Below, in pieces: positions 47,251 through 55,816 of a DNA stretch of 64,000 nt (the stretch's first letter is position 1; each line of letters opens with the position of its first letter). This DNA comes from Pseudovibrio sp. M1P-2-3. GTDB lineage: Bacteria; Pseudomonadota; Alphaproteobacteria; Rhizobiales; Stappiaceae. The DNA is taken from contig NZ_JARRCW010000001.1 in the NCBI RefSeq assembly GCF_031501865.1, positions 1,432,501 through 1,496,500 on the forward strand. Reading direction: 5' to 3'. The notes under the pieces are model-generated. The model saw nothing but the letters and a program-made list of their open reading frames with translations, did not search any database and was not told where the DNA came from. The translations under genes and the position numbers were made by a program.

Positions 47251-47685
47251 CTACAGTCCCAACCTCTCATATTCAATCTTCGGGCAGCGGTTCATGATGG
47301 GGGTGAGGCCTTTTTCGGTTGCGCGGTTTGCAGCCTCTTCGTTGATCACGTCCAGTTGCATCCAGATGGTGAGGGGGAGAGGGGAGAGGGTTAAGGCCTC
47401 ATCGGTGACAGCCCCCGCAGCCTCTGAATTTCGGAAGATGTCTACCATATGCACCCTCTCTTTTATCTGGGAGAGGGAGGCGTAGACGGTTTGGCCCAAG
47501 ATCTGCTTTCCCTCCAAACCGGGGTTTACGGGGATGACCCTGTGGCCCTTGTCCAGCAGGAACTGCATGACCCGATAGCTAGGGCGTTCCGGTTTTGGAC
47601 TAGCGCCCACCAAGGCGATTGTTTTTGCTGTTTTCAAAGCCTCGGTAATCAGGGTATCGCTGTAGTGATCTTGGGCAGCATTCAT
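47251..47685 (-). CDS. CoA-binding domain protein (YccU-like)
   Basis: A 144-residue single-domain Rossmann protein: TIALVGASPKPERPSYRVMQFLLDKGHRVIPVNPG (about 22-56) and GQTVYASLSQIKERVHMVDIFRN are the CoA_binding_2 pattern of YccU. The C-terminal TIWMQLDVINEEAANRATEKGLTPIMNRCPKIEYERL is the usual ending. Exact role unknown. It is downstream of the enoyl-CoA hydratase gene by 17 nt, so the two are probably cotranscribed. Confidence 0.88.
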   Translation of the reverse strand: MNAAQDHYSDTLITEALKTAKTIALVGASPKPERPSYRVMQFLLDKGHRVIPVNPGLEGKQILGQTVYASLSQIKERVHMVDIFRNSEAAGAVTDEALTLSPLPLTIWMQLDVINEEAANRATEKGLTPIMNRCPKIEYERLGL

Positions 47686-47702
47686 TAGTCAAGCCTTTTG
47701 GT

Positions 47703-48512
47703 TTATGCGTCTTTCCACTCTGGTGTGCGCTTTTGCAAGAAAGCATTGATGCCTTCTTCGGCGTCGTTTGCAAGCATATTCTCGCACATAACCTTGGAAG
47801 CGTAGTTGTATGCCTCATTCAATGGCATATCCAGCTGCTTATAGAAGGCTTCCTTGCCGATCTTGATCGTGTGAGCGGACTTTGCCGCGATTGTTTCGGC
47901 GTATTTTTGAACGACAGTTTCCAGATAATCGGATGGAATGATGCGGTTGATAAGGCCGAACTCCTTGGCGGTGGAAGCATCTATGCTCTCGCCGGTCAGT
48001 AGCATTTCCATGGCTTGTTTGCGCGAAACGTTGCGGGACAGGGCAACCATGGGAGTGGAGCAGAACAGGCCGATGTTGACGCCCGGTGTGCAGAAGGTTG
48101 CAGTGTCCGTGGAAAGGGCCAGATCGCACGAGGCGACCAGCTGGCAGCCGGCGGCTGTTGCAACACCTGTCACCACTGCAATAACGGGTTTGGGCAGGGT
48201 GACAATCTTTTGCATGAGCTGTGCACATGCTTTGAATGTTTCCTCATAGAACTGCTTGCCGCCATCCTCATTCGCACGGGCTGCTGTCAGCTCTTTCAGG
48301 TCATGGCCTGCGCAAAACACTTTGCCTTCGCCGCCAAGAAGAACAACCTTCACTTCGGAGTCTCTGGCAGCCTCATCCAGCGCATTATCAAGAGCCAACA
48401 TCATGGCTCGGGAAAGGGCATTCATGGTTTCTGGCTGGCGCATAACAATGCGCATGACGCCATTATGGATCAACGTGGAAAGGGGCGTTTTTTGCTGCTG
48501 GCTGTCGCTCAT
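47703..48512 (-). CDS. Enoyl-CoA hydratase/isomerase family protein
   Basis: A 269-residue crotonase-fold protein. VVLLGGEGKVFCAGHDLKELTA gives one oxyanion-hole strand, and PVIAVVTGVATAAGCQLVASCDLALSTDTATFCTPGVNIGLFCSTPMVAL the second plus active-site region. ATG 48512 is chosen; an upstream in-frame start at 48575 would add 21 residues that do not look like the family. No hallmark of a specific substrate; ECHDC3-like enoyl-CoA hydratases have similar features. Operon with the CoA-binding protein. Confidence 0.88.
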   Translation of the reverse strand: MSDSQQQKTPLSTLIHNGVMRIVMRQPETMNALSRAMMLALDNALDEAARDSEVKVVLLGGEGKVFCAGHDLKELTAARANEDGGKQFYEETFKACAQLMQKIVTLPKPVIAVVTGVATAAGCQLVASCDLALSTDTATFCTPGVNIGLFCSTPMVALSRNVSRKQAMEMLLTGESIDASTAKEFGLINRIIPSDYLETVVQKYAETIAAKSAHTIKIGKEAFYKQLDMPLNEAYNYASKVMCENMLANDAEEGINAFLQKRTPEWKDA

Positions 48513-48714
48513 GGCAGGGTATCCTTTAAAGAAATATTTTGGTGCATATTTGCGCTGGAGGCAGGCAAAGTGCAACCGCCTTTGTGGGTGAAGCCACAGC
48601 TAGAAGTCTGAGTATCCCCGATAGACTTTACTACCTCTTTTGCGTTAGTGTTGTTTTGCTATATACTTATGCGTGTCAATAATTATCTATTGATTACTAA
48701 AGGGAGTCTCTAGC

Positions 48715-49185
48715 TTGGAGTCGTGGGACACTAAGAGCAAGTTTAAGTCACGCCTGACCCTGATCGATTGCAAGTACGAAAGTTGCTACGATACCTACTC
48801 AAAGTTCATAATATATACGAAATCTAGGGCATCTCAAATTACAGAGTTCCTTAAAATAGAACCCAGTGAATGCGTTCAGAAAGGTGACACTTTTGTAAAC
48901 TCTCTGGGCAGGAGACGGACAGCTCCTAATTCCTATTGGCTCTTGTCGTCTGAAAATCACATTCAATCTAAGGATGTGAGAGACCACATGTCTTGGTTAA
49001 TTGCTGAATTGTCCCCTCATGAAGAGGAGATTCGAAGATTGCAACAGCAGCAAGGAATAGAAATGTCGATTAATAGTATTTGGTGGTCTAAGGGCACTGG
49101 AGGACCAACAATTTGGCCAGAACAAATGGAAGCTTTTGCGAGATTGAATTTGGAGTTGTCCTTTGATGTATATTTTATTGATTAA
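48715..49185 (+). CDS. DUF4279 family protein, possible orphan immunity protein
   Basis: A 156-residue protein. The pattern FLKIEPSECVQKGD, then SYWLLSSE, DVRDHMSWLIAELSPHEEEIRRL and a tail of WWSKGTGGPTIWPEQMEAFARLNLELSFDVYF matches DUF4279, which is found among immunity-like proteins of polymorphic toxin loci. The start is TTG at 48715 with AAAGGGAG ahead of it. Its AT-rich codon use differs from the neighbouring genes and suggests transfer. No toxin gene is adjacent. Confidence 0.7.
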   Translation: MESWDTKSKFKSRLTLIDCKYESCYDTYSKFIIYTKSRASQITEFLKIEPSECVQKGDTFVNSLGRRRTAPNSYWLLSSENHIQSKDVRDHMSWLIAELSPHEEEIRRLQQQQGIEMSINSIWWSKGTGGPTIWPEQMEAFARLNLELSFDVYFID

Positions 49186-49206
49186 GCTAGTAAAATTGAG
49201 GGATTT

Positions 49207-49644
49207 ATGAATTTGAAAGTAAGGCTTGGTGCGCAGGAGTTGACGGCGTTTTTGGATCAGGTTTTCCCGCAGATGCACTCGGGTGGACGGGTGTTTTTTA
49301 TTGAGGACGTGGGGCCGGGAGAGGCTAAGGTTCGGCTGGAGGCAGGAGAGAATGAACTGCGCCCGGGGGGGACTGTTTCTGGGCCTTCGCTGATGACGCT
49401 GGCCGACTTTGCAGCTTATACGGTGATTCTTTCCAACATCGGCCCGCAGGCGCTGGCGGTGACAACCAACCTCAATATCAACTTTCTGCGTAAGGCGGAA
49501 AAGGGGGCGGTGTTTGCGGCGGCCAGAATATTGAAACTGGGCAAACGGCTTGTGGTGATTGACTGCGAGATCTGGCAGGGTGCTCGCGAGAATCTAGTGG
49601 GCCACGCGACGGCAACCTATTCCATCCCGCCGCAATCCCAGTGA
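49207..49644 (+). CDS. PaaI-type thioesterase (hotdog fold)
   Basis: A 145-residue hotdog-fold protein. GGTVSGPSLMTLADFAAYTVILSNIGPQALAVTTNLNINFLRKAEKGAVFAAARILKLGKRLVVIDCEIW spans the fold: the long helix begins with the S/T-x-x-x-x-x-D pattern where the catalytic aspartate sits (LADFA). Such enzymes hydrolyse acyl-CoA thioesters. Substrate unknown; the downstream MarR-like remnant and beta-ketoacyl synthase hint at an acyl metabolism context. Confidence 0.83.
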   Translation: MNLKVRLGAQELTAFLDQVFPQMHSGGRVFFIEDVGPGEAKVRLEAGENELRPGGTVSGPSLMTLADFAAYTVILSNIGPQALAVTTNLNINFLRKAEKGAVFAAARILKLGKRLVVIDCEIWQGARENLVGHATATYSIPPQSQ

Positions 49645-49705
49645 ATTAGTCATATAGGGCTCAGCATGGGCTGGGTCACTCTATGTCGTGTATATACTCA
49701 AAGCA

Positions 49706-50041
49706 ATGGATACTATTGATTTTAGCTTTTTAACCGGCCAATGTGTGCTTGGCAAATCGCGCAACGCAGCGAGGTCGGTTTCGGCCTTGGCTGAGTCATT
49801 TGGCAATGAAAGGTCAGGCCTTACTCGAAATCCTGCCCTTTTAGAAAAAATGAAGTTGGTTGAACGCGATGTAGGCGGACGAGGCGGAGCAAAGGCCTAT
49901 CGTCTTACAAGGCTGGGTCAGGAGAAGCTCACTTACTTACTTCCGGTTTGGGAGCAAGCTCAAGTACAAGTGCGCGGAATACTGGGAGACCGGATTTGGA
50001 ACAACATGCCGGAGGCCCTGCAGGAGCTTAGCAAACTATAA
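49706..50041 (+). CDS. Truncated MarR-family regulator
   Basis: About 111 residues. The start TGQCVLGKSRNAARSVS corresponds to helix 1 of MarR proteins. ALAESFGNERSGLTRNPALLEKMKLVERDVGGRGGAKAYRLTRLGQEKL corresponds to the recognition helix and wing, and LPVWEQAQVQVRGILGD to the dimerisation helices. About 40 residues that normally lie between (end of helix 1, helix 2 and the start of the HTH) are missing in frame. MarR proteins are usually about 145-160 residues. It may be non-functional, or a compact variant. GTG 49688 is an alternative start. It precedes the KAS gene by 39 nt. Confidence 0.65.
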   Translation: MDTIDFSFLTGQCVLGKSRNAARSVSALAESFGNERSGLTRNPALLEKMKLVERDVGGRGGAKAYRLTRLGQEKLTYLLPVWEQAQVQVRGILGDRIWNNMPEALQELSKL

Positions 50042-50080
50042 GATTTTTGATTTTTTGTGTATGCACACAAGGAGACGATG

Positions 50081-51349
50081 ATGCACAGTGATCCAATAGT
50101 CGTTACAGGCATGGGCTTGATAACCCCGCTTGGGTGCGGGGTTTGGCCGGTTTGGCAAAATCTGATGCAAGGCCAGTCGGGGATACGGCCTATAACCCGC
50201 GCTGACTTTGCTTCTATTCCTGTAAAGATTGCGGGTAATGTTCCAGATCACCGTGAGCATGCAAATGGCCTCGATCTTGATGCGGTGGTCTCGGTAAAAG
50301 ATCAAAAGAAAATGGACCAGTTTACCGCGTTCGCCCTTGCTGCAGCAAAAGAGGCTTTGGAACACGCAAACTGGCTGCCGCAATCGCAAGAGCAAAAAGA
50401 CAGGACAGCTACCGTCATTGGGACAGGGGTTGGTGGACTGCCCGTTATCACGGAAGGTGTCAAAGTCTTGAGCGAGAAAGGCCCGCGGCGCATTTCTCCA
50501 TTTATTGTGCCTCAATTTCTAGGAAATCTTGCGGCTGGGAATGTTTCAATCCGTTATGGATTTAGAGGTCCAATTGGCTCTCCTGTGACCGCCTGTGCTG
50601 CGGGTTTGCAGGCAATTGGAGATGGAATGCGGCTGATTCATAGCGGCGAAGCTGATGTTGCTTTGGTCGGCGGCACCGAATCTTGCATTGATCCGCTCGC
50701 TTTGGCAGGGTTTAGCGCCGCTCGCGCACTGTCTAAGGAAAATGAACGGCCACAGGCCGCCTCGCGTCCCTATGACCGCTCACGAAATGGATTTGTCCTT
50801 TCTGAAGGGGCAGGGATGTTGGTAATTGAAAGACTGTCCCATGCGGAGCGCCGCGGGGCCAAACCTCTGGTGATTTTGCAAGGATACGGCACCAGCGCCG
50901 ACGCCTATCATCTCACGGCAGGGCCTGAAAACGGAGAAGGGGCGGCTCTTGCTATGGAACGGGCCTTGAGGAATGCCCAATGCCAGCCAGCGCAAATTGA
51001 CTATGTCAATGGCCATGCCACATCCACGCCGATTGGAGACAAAGGGGAAGTGGCTGCGCTGCGCAGCATATTCCATAATTTGCTGCCTGAAATTCCCATT
51101 TCTTCTACTAAATCAGCAACCGGCCATATGCTTGGAGCTGCCGGAAGTGTGGAGGCGATATTCACCTCTCTTGCGGTTATGACAGGCAAAGTCCCCGCGA
51201 CTTTGAATTTCTCTGAACCAGACCCTGAGAATGAGGATTTGGATTTTGTGCCCGAGCTTGGCCGCGAGAAAAAACTGGGCCACGCCCTGTGCAACGCCTT
51301 TGGCTTTGGAGGGGTGAATTCCGCTCTGGTGGTTCGCGCGGTAGACTAA
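50081..51349 (+). CDS. Beta-ketoacyl-ACP synthase II (FabF-like)
   Basis: A 422-residue thiolase-fold condensing enzyme. The Cys-His-His triad is in VTACAAGLQAIG, NGHATSTPIGD and KSATGHMLGAAG, and the end HALCNAFGFGGVNSALV is typical of KAS II. The start at 50081 is set by AAGGAG at 50069-50074; GTG 50057 and ATG 50078 are alternatives. No fabG, acpP or fabD is adjacent, so this is likely a second, stand-alone KAS II rather than the main fabF. A dispersed repeat begins 2 nt after its stop. Confidence 0.92.
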   Translation: MHSDPIVVTGMGLITPLGCGVWPVWQNLMQGQSGIRPITRADFASIPVKIAGNVPDHREHANGLDLDAVVSVKDQKKMDQFTAFALAAAKEALEHANWLPQSQEQKDRTATVIGTGVGGLPVITEGVKVLSEKGPRRISPFIVPQFLGNLAAGNVSIRYGFRGPIGSPVTACAAGLQAIGDGMRLIHSGEADVALVGGTESCIDPLALAGFSAARALSKENERPQAASRPYDRSRNGFVLSEGAGMLVIERLSHAERRGAKPLVILQGYGTSADAYHLTAGPENGEGAALAMERALRNAQCQPAQIDYVNGHATSTPIGDKGEVAALRSIFHNLLPEIPISSTKSATGHMLGAAGSVEAIFTSLAVMTGKVPATLNFSEPDPENEDLDFVPELGREKKLGHALCNAFGFGGVNSALVVRAVD

Positions 51350-51350
51350 G

Positions 51351-51520
51351 ACCAGTCAGTAATAAGAGGAACTTATAGGGTTCCTTCTGGATCCCGGCTC
51401 GTTGGCCGGGATGACCTTGTAAAAAGACAAGGATGTCACTCCGGATTTGATCCGGGGTCCAGTTCCATCTGAGTTAGAAAGTGGCTTCCTATAGGTTCCA
51501 AATAATGCAGCTTGGTATAA
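51351..51520. repeat. Dispersed palindromic repeat, copy 2
   Basis: Similar over its full length to 31422-31592. The two hairpin cores are better preserved here: TCCCGGC-n6-GCCGGGA and CCGGA-n5-TCCGG. It lies between the convergent KAS gene and LRR gene. Intergenic position and palindromes suggest a mobile palindromic element or transcription-ending structure. Confidence 0.85.
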
Positions 51521-51558
51521 GGTTTCACTGCGCCAAGACCCTTGATCGTTTGAAGTGG

Positions 51559-52467
51559 CTATAGGTAGATCAAGGTACCTTGATCCCTCAGGGTCTGGAA
51601 CCATGGGGGCTCTTTTCCAATTCGTGTCCAGCGCAAGTCCAGTTTGCGCAGCTTCTTGAGGTTTTGAAGGCTTTCGGGAAGCTCTGTCAACGGGTTCGCA
51701 CGCAAGTCCAGATAAGCAAGGGCACCCAGTTCTCCAATCGACGCGGGCAGGCTTGTTAAACAAGTGCCGCGCAGGTCCACAAACTCAAGTTGTTTCAGCT
51801 GCCCAAAGGTTTTTGGGAGTGCTTCAAGCGGATTTCCGCGAAGGTAGAGTTCTCTCAAAGCTGAGAGGTTGCCAAGACTTGCCGGAAGGTGGGTCAGCTT
51901 GTTGTTGTAAAGGCGTAACTCCTGAAGCTGGACAAGCTCCCCCAGTGCCTCTGGCAGCTCGGAAATTTTGTTGTCAGTTAGACCGAGATACCTGAGTGAT
52001 CTGAGGCCCGAAAGTGCTTTCGGGAACTGGGTGATATTGGTGTCGCTCAAGTATAGAGTTTCCAGATTAGACAGATTGCCAAGCTCCTCAGGGACGTTCT
52101 CCAATGGCTGATGGCTTAAATCCAGAATTTTGAGCTGCGACAGAGCACCTAAAGCGGGGGGAAGAGTTTTGAGGTGGTTGGAATAGATGTAAAGCTCTTT
52201 AAGTCCGGAAAGCTGGCAGATCTCCTCGGGGATATTCTGGAAGGCGTTTTCTCCCAGAAAAAGCCGTCTTAGGCGGGGTAAGTGCGATAGGGGGGCTGGA
52301 AAGTGGTCCAGCGCCATGGCGGTTGCAGAGACATCCAGCTGGTTTGTCTGGCTGTCCACTGCGTAGGAAAGGGCACCGTTTCGGCGTTCGCAGATGAACG
52401 GAACCTGATGAATGTCCTGCGTGATTTCCCTCAGGATTTGCACTGTATGGGCTAAGGAATCTGTCAT
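51559..52467 (-). CDS. Cytoplasmic leucine-rich-repeat protein
   Basis: A 302-residue protein of about nine regular 23-residue LRRs from residue 80 to 290, for example LRRLFLGENAFQNIPEEICQLSGL and LKELYIYSNHLKTLPPALGALSQL. This is the plant/bacterial-type repeat LxxLxLxxNxLxxLPxxLxxL. The first 70 residues (MTDSLAHTVQILREITQDIHQVPFICERRNGALSYAVDSQ-like) are not LRR and have no signal peptide. Such proteins bind other proteins; some bacterial homologues are effectors. Monocistronic. Role unknown. Unrelated in repeat type to the secreted LRR protein at 5.9 kb. Confidence 0.83.
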   Translation of the reverse strand: MTDSLAHTVQILREITQDIHQVPFICERRNGALSYAVDSQTNQLDVSATAMALDHFPAPLSHLPRLRRLFLGENAFQNIPEEICQLSGLKELYIYSNHLKTLPPALGALSQLKILDLSHQPLENVPEELGNLSNLETLYLSDTNITQFPKALSGLRSLRYLGLTDNKISELPEALGELVQLQELRLYNNKLTHLPASLGNLSALRELYLRGNPLEALPKTFGQLKQLEFVDLRGTCLTSLPASIGELGALAYLDLRANPLTELPESLQNLKKLRKLDLRWTRIGKEPPWFQTLRDQGTLIYL

Positions 52468-52669
52468 CTTTTACCTTTGCTAAAACCGCTCTCAGTGAAT
52501 TCGGTCGTTCATGTCTACTAGTTTGTTTCTAAATATAAAAATAGTTGGGTGCACTTCTTACTAGCACATAGTTTTAGCTTGTTGAGTGGTCCGTTAACTT
52601 TTAGCTTTTGGCAACTGAAGAAGGATTCTTCATTGGTGGAATTTGCAATAGTGCATCTGGGAGGTTCTA

Positions 52670-53149
52670 TTGTTTTTTAGGCGCTTGGCCGATTTTGTTT
52701 TAGGCTGTCTTATCTTTCCGTTTCGTTTTGTGCCGGTGGTTGTCAGCCTTGTTTATGTTGTATTTCTGGCGGTGAATGCCCTGCTGGTTTTATTTATTCC
52801 GGTGCTCTGGGATTTATATGTGGTGGAAACGCCGCGCTTTATGGGTATGTTTCGAGAGTTTCTTTTCTATGAAAAAACAGCATTTCTTGGCATCCCGCTT
52901 GTGTTTTGCGCGGTTGCCTTTTTAAATCTGCTTTTTGCGAACAATCTTCTGAATATTGTTTTTTGCCGCAGCCATCGGGGATTTTATTATCTCACCCATG
53001 ATACGCCCTTGACCATGAGACACTACAGATTGGCGGGGTGGGCCATGAGTTACTATGGCCTGTGCTACGCGATTGACTTCATGATATTCGAGTTCGACAT
53101 GAGTGAGGCCATGCAACAGGTGGAGTTGGTTCGAACCTACTTCTCTTAG
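52670..53149 (+). CDS. Small integral membrane protein
   Basis: A 159-residue protein with about four hydrophobic segments: FVLGCLIFPFRFVPVVVSLV, VVFLAVNALLVLFIPVLW, TAFLGIPLVFCAVAFLNLLF and the weaker WAMSYYGLCYAIDFMIF. The TTG start at 52670 is supported by GGGAGG six nucleotides upstream. I recognise no family. The gene is alone and shares a bidirectional terminator with the convergent alcohol dehydrogenase. Confidence 0.7.
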   Translation: MFFRRLADFVLGCLIFPFRFVPVVVSLVYVVFLAVNALLVLFIPVLWDLYVVETPRFMGMFREFLFYEKTAFLGIPLVFCAVAFLNLLFANNLLNIVFCRSHRGFYYLTHDTPLTMRHYRLAGWAMSYYGLCYAIDFMIFEFDMSEAMQQVELVRTYFS

Positions 53150-53169
53150 GGGCCGTTTCGAACTTCAAC

Positions 53170-53208
53170 AAAACACCCGCTAGTGCTGCATGGCATAGCG
53201 GGTGTTTT
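53170..53208. terminator. Bidirectional intrinsic terminator
   Basis: AAAACACCCGCTA (53170-53182) is a perfect 13-bp complement of TAGCGGGTGTTTT (53196-53208), around a 13-nt loop. A on one side and T on the other let it end both the membrane-protein gene (plus) and adh (minus), which converge here. Confidence 0.92.
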
Positions 53209-53228
53209 GTTTGTGGTCTGCGGATAAT

Positions 53229-54245
53229 TTACAGGTCCATCACAATACGGCCGTCGATTTTTCCCTTAATCATCCGGTCAAAAATATCGTTGATATTGTC
53301 CAGTGGCTCTGTTGTGTAGTGGGCAGTTGCCTTGCCCTCTGCTGCGAGTTGCAGGGATTCGGCAAGATCATTGCGTGTTCCAACGATAGAGCCGCGTACC
53401 GTTTTGCGGTTCAAGACAAGGTCAAAGATAGAGAGAGGGAAGTTCTCGGGGGGAAGGCCCACAAGGCTCATGGTGCCACCACGGGCGAGCATGCCCACGC
53501 CTTGCTCAAATGCTTTCCCAGCCACTGCGGTAATAAGAACGCCTTCAGCGCCGCCCCCTGCCTGCACTGCTTGAATTGGGTCTTCATTCAAGGCGTTGAC
53601 GGTCATGTCAGCCCCAAGAGATTTGGCAAGGGACAGCTTGTCATCGGCAATGTCCACCGCAATCACGTGCATGCCCATAGCTTTCGCATATTGCACTGCC
53701 AAGTGGCCAAGGCCGCCAATGCCTGAGATAACCACAGTCTGTCCGGGTTTGGCTTCCGTTTCTTTCAAGGCTTTGTAAACGGTGACGCCCGCGCACAAAA
53801 TTGGGGCCGCAGGGGCAAATTCAAGTTTGTTTGGAATATGGGCGACAAAATTGGGATCAGCCAGAGAATATTCGGCAAAGCTTCCATTCACGCTGTAACC
53901 CGTGTTTGATTGGTGGGTGCACAGGGTTTCCCAGCCCCCTACACAATGATGGCAGCATCGGCAGGCCGTATGGAGCCACGGAACACCAACCCTGTCACCT
54001 TCTTTCACGTTGGAGACACTGCTTCCCGCTTTCACGACGATCCCAACACCTTCATGGCCAGGAATAAAGGGCGGGCTTGGTTTGACCGGCCAGTCGCCGT
54101 GAGCTGCGTGCAAATCTGTATGACAAACGCCTGTCGCCTCAATTTTTACGAGGATTGAATCCTCACTAACCTCTGGAACGGGAACTTCGCATATGTCTAA
54201 GGGTTCTCCGAATTTACGGACGACTGCTGCCTTCATCATGGCCAT
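53229..54245 (-). CDS. adhP: Zinc-dependent alcohol dehydrogenase (AdhP-like)
   Basis: A 338-residue medium-chain dehydrogenase. Catalytic zinc ligands are Cys in GVCHTDLHAAHG, the GHEGVGIVV histidine and a later Cys in ITCAGV-like context (APILCAGVTVYKAL). Structural zinc cysteines are in TACRCCHHCVGGWETLC. The NAD motif is GIGGLGHLAVQYAK. Length and ending (FDRMIKGKIDGRIVMDL) agree with AdhP, which oxidises ethanol and other primary alcohols. The start may be ATG 54245 or 54236. Monocistronic. Confidence 0.9.
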   Translation of the reverse strand: MAMMKAAVVRKFGEPLDICEVPVPEVSEDSILVKIEATGVCHTDLHAAHGDWPVKPSPPFIPGHEGVGIVVKAGSSVSNVKEGDRVGVPWLHTACRCCHHCVGGWETLCTHQSNTGYSVNGSFAEYSLADPNFVAHIPNKLEFAPAAPILCAGVTVYKALKETEAKPGQTVVISGIGGLGHLAVQYAKAMGMHVIAVDIADDKLSLAKSLGADMTVNALNEDPIQAVQAGGGAEGVLITAVAGKAFEQGVGMLARGGTMSLVGLPPENFPLSIFDLVLNRKTVRGSIVGTRNDLAESLQLAAEGKATAHYTTEPLDNINDIFDRMIKGKIDGRIVMDL

Positions 54246-54711
54246 GTGATTTCTCCTTGGGCTTTGAAATCTGTCGCATTTTCAAATTTGCACAAGTTTT
54301 GGTTGAGCTGCAACCGAAAGGATATGCGGGAGTACTGGTTATAGTGTCGCAGGTTAATGCGGCTCTATGATGAAAGTGAAAATTTGAACCTTCAGGTGCG
54401 GGAGGTGTTTTTCTGGGTAATCTGGTAAATGAAAGGGTCGGGGCGACTTTGAAAAGCAAATGAGCAGTTTTGCGGGCTGGAAGTGTCCACCAAACAGCTC
54501 TCATACACAAATATTATGTGGTAATATGATACCTATTTTGTAAGTATTTGAAATATAATGATTTTTTGTAGACTTGTGATTTTTTTTGCTCTTGACGTGA
54601 GGCTCTAGAACACGTATCACCCCTTGCGAAGAGACGAGAGGCAATTGGCAGGTTTCTGCTTTGCGTTTGTTTCTAACCTAATTCCAACTGTCCAATTAAC
54701 GGTACAGAATA
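54246..54711. other. Intergenic region between adh and rplM
   Basis: About 466 nt. The first part is the adh upstream region. No convincing gene is present; a minus-strand frame lacks support. The last 120 nt are AT-rich and contain the ribosomal-protein promoter at 54592-54620. Confidence 0.5.
54592..54620 (+). promoter_or_regulatory. Predicted promoter of rplM-rpsI
   Basis: TTGACG (54592-54597), a 17-bp spacer and TATCAC (54615-54620) form a near-consensus housekeeping promoter about 90 nt upstream of rplM. AT-rich sequence with T runs precedes it and could act as an UP element. Confidence 0.65.
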
Positions 54712-55173
54712 ATGAAAACGCACTCTACCAAAGTGGCAGAGGTCGAGAAAAAGTGGATCTTGATCGACGCTGAAGGTGTTGTGGTTGGCCGTCTTGCGGC
54801 TTTCATCGCAAACCGTCTGCGCGGCAAGCACAAGCCGACCTACACACCACACATCGACGATGGCGACAATGTTATCGTGATCAATGCTGACAAGGTTGTC
54901 CTGACAGGCAAGAAGTACGAAAACAAAAAGTACTACTGGCACACAGGCTACCCGGGCGGTATTAAAGAGCGTACTGCTCGTGCAATCATCGAAGGTCGTT
55001 TTCCAGAACGCGTTCTGGAAAAAGCGGTTCAGCGTATGATGCCAGGTGGTCCTCTCAGCCGTACGCAGCTGAAGAACCTGCGTGTATACGCAGCCGGTGA
55101 ACATCAGCATGAAGCTCAGTCTCCTGAATTGGTAGACGTTAAGAGCATGAATGCTAAGAACGCTAAACGCTAA
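54712..55173 (+). CDS. rplM: 50S ribosomal protein L13
   Basis: A 153-residue large-subunit protein. [71 protein letters not shown] and [24 protein letters not shown] sequences are universally conserved. It is about 10 residues longer than E. coli L13, as usual in alphaproteobacteria. First gene of the rplM-rpsI operon, 12 nt before rpsI. Confidence 0.98.
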   Translation: MKTHSTKVAEVEKKWILIDAEGVVVGRLAAFIANRLRGKHKPTYTPHIDDGDNVIVINADKVVLTGKKYENKKYYWHTGYPGGIKERTARAIIEGRFPERVLEKAVQRMMPGGPLSRTQLKNLRVYAAGEHQHEAQSPELVDVKSMNAKNAKR

Positions 55174-55185
55174 GAGGGGTTAGTA

Positions 55186-55662
55186 ATGTCCGACCTTCAG
55201 TCCCTAGAGGATCTGGGCGACGCAATCGCCCCAGCACAGCCGGAAGCTCCTGTACACGTTCAGAAGCTGGACGCACAGGGCCGCGCCTACGCAACAGGTA
55301 AGCGTAAAGACGCTATCGCTCGCGTATGGGTTAAGCCAGGCACCGGTAAAATCGTTGTAAACGGCAAAGAATTCAACGAGTACTTCGCTCGTCCAGTTCT
55401 TCAGCTGGTTCTTCGTCAGCCAATCATGCTCACAGAGCGTGATGGTCAGTACGACATCACTGTAACTGTTGCAGGTGGTGGTCTGTCCGGTCAGGCTGGT
55501 GCAGTACGTCACGGCATCTCCAAGGCTCTTACACGTTATGAGCCAGAGCTGCGCGGCGTTCTGAAGAAAGAAGGCTTCCTCACACGCGATAGCCGTGTTG
55601 TTGAACGTAAGAAGTACGGCCGCCGTAAAGCTCGTCGTTCCTTCCAGTTCTCCAAGCGCTAA
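55186..55662 (+). CDS. rpsI: 30S ribosomal protein S9
   Basis: A 158-residue small-subunit protein. An acidic N-terminal extension of about 30 residues ([16 protein letters not shown]) is followed by the conserved [27 protein letters not shown]. The C-terminal tail ends FQFSKR, whose final Lys-Arg contacts the P-site tRNA anticodon stem. Alphaproteobacterial S9 commonly has the extension. A terminator follows. Confidence 0.98.
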   Translation: MSDLQSLEDLGDAIAPAQPEAPVHVQKLDAQGRAYATGKRKDAIARVWVKPGTGKIVVNGKEFNEYFARPVLQLVLRQPIMLTERDGQYDITVTVAGGGLSGQAGAVRHGISKALTRYEPELRGVLKKEGFLTRDSRVVERKKYGRRKARRSFQFSKR

Positions 55663-55694
55663 TACCGCAGGGAAGCTTCTTTGGAAGTTTTGGG

Positions 55695-55722
55695 AAAAGG
55701 TGTCCTTCGGGGCACCTTTTTT
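55695..55722 (+). terminator. Intrinsic terminator after rpsI
   Basis: AAAAGGTGTCC pairs with GGGGCACCTTTT around a TTC loop (one G-T pair), followed by more T. It ends the rplM-rpsI transcript 33 nt after the stop. Confidence 0.9.
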
Positions 55723-55816
55723 CGTTTGGTATCCCTTATTTGACAGCCGATTCTTTTACCTGCTTTTTATGAGTTCGGGCCTAAATTCGAAGAGGTTTGG
55801 GTTGAGGAGCGCGATG

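Noticed and set aside
54673-55110. A 145-codon minus-strand frame opposite rplM
   Set aside because: Shadow of a highly expressed ribosomal protein gene; no independent support.
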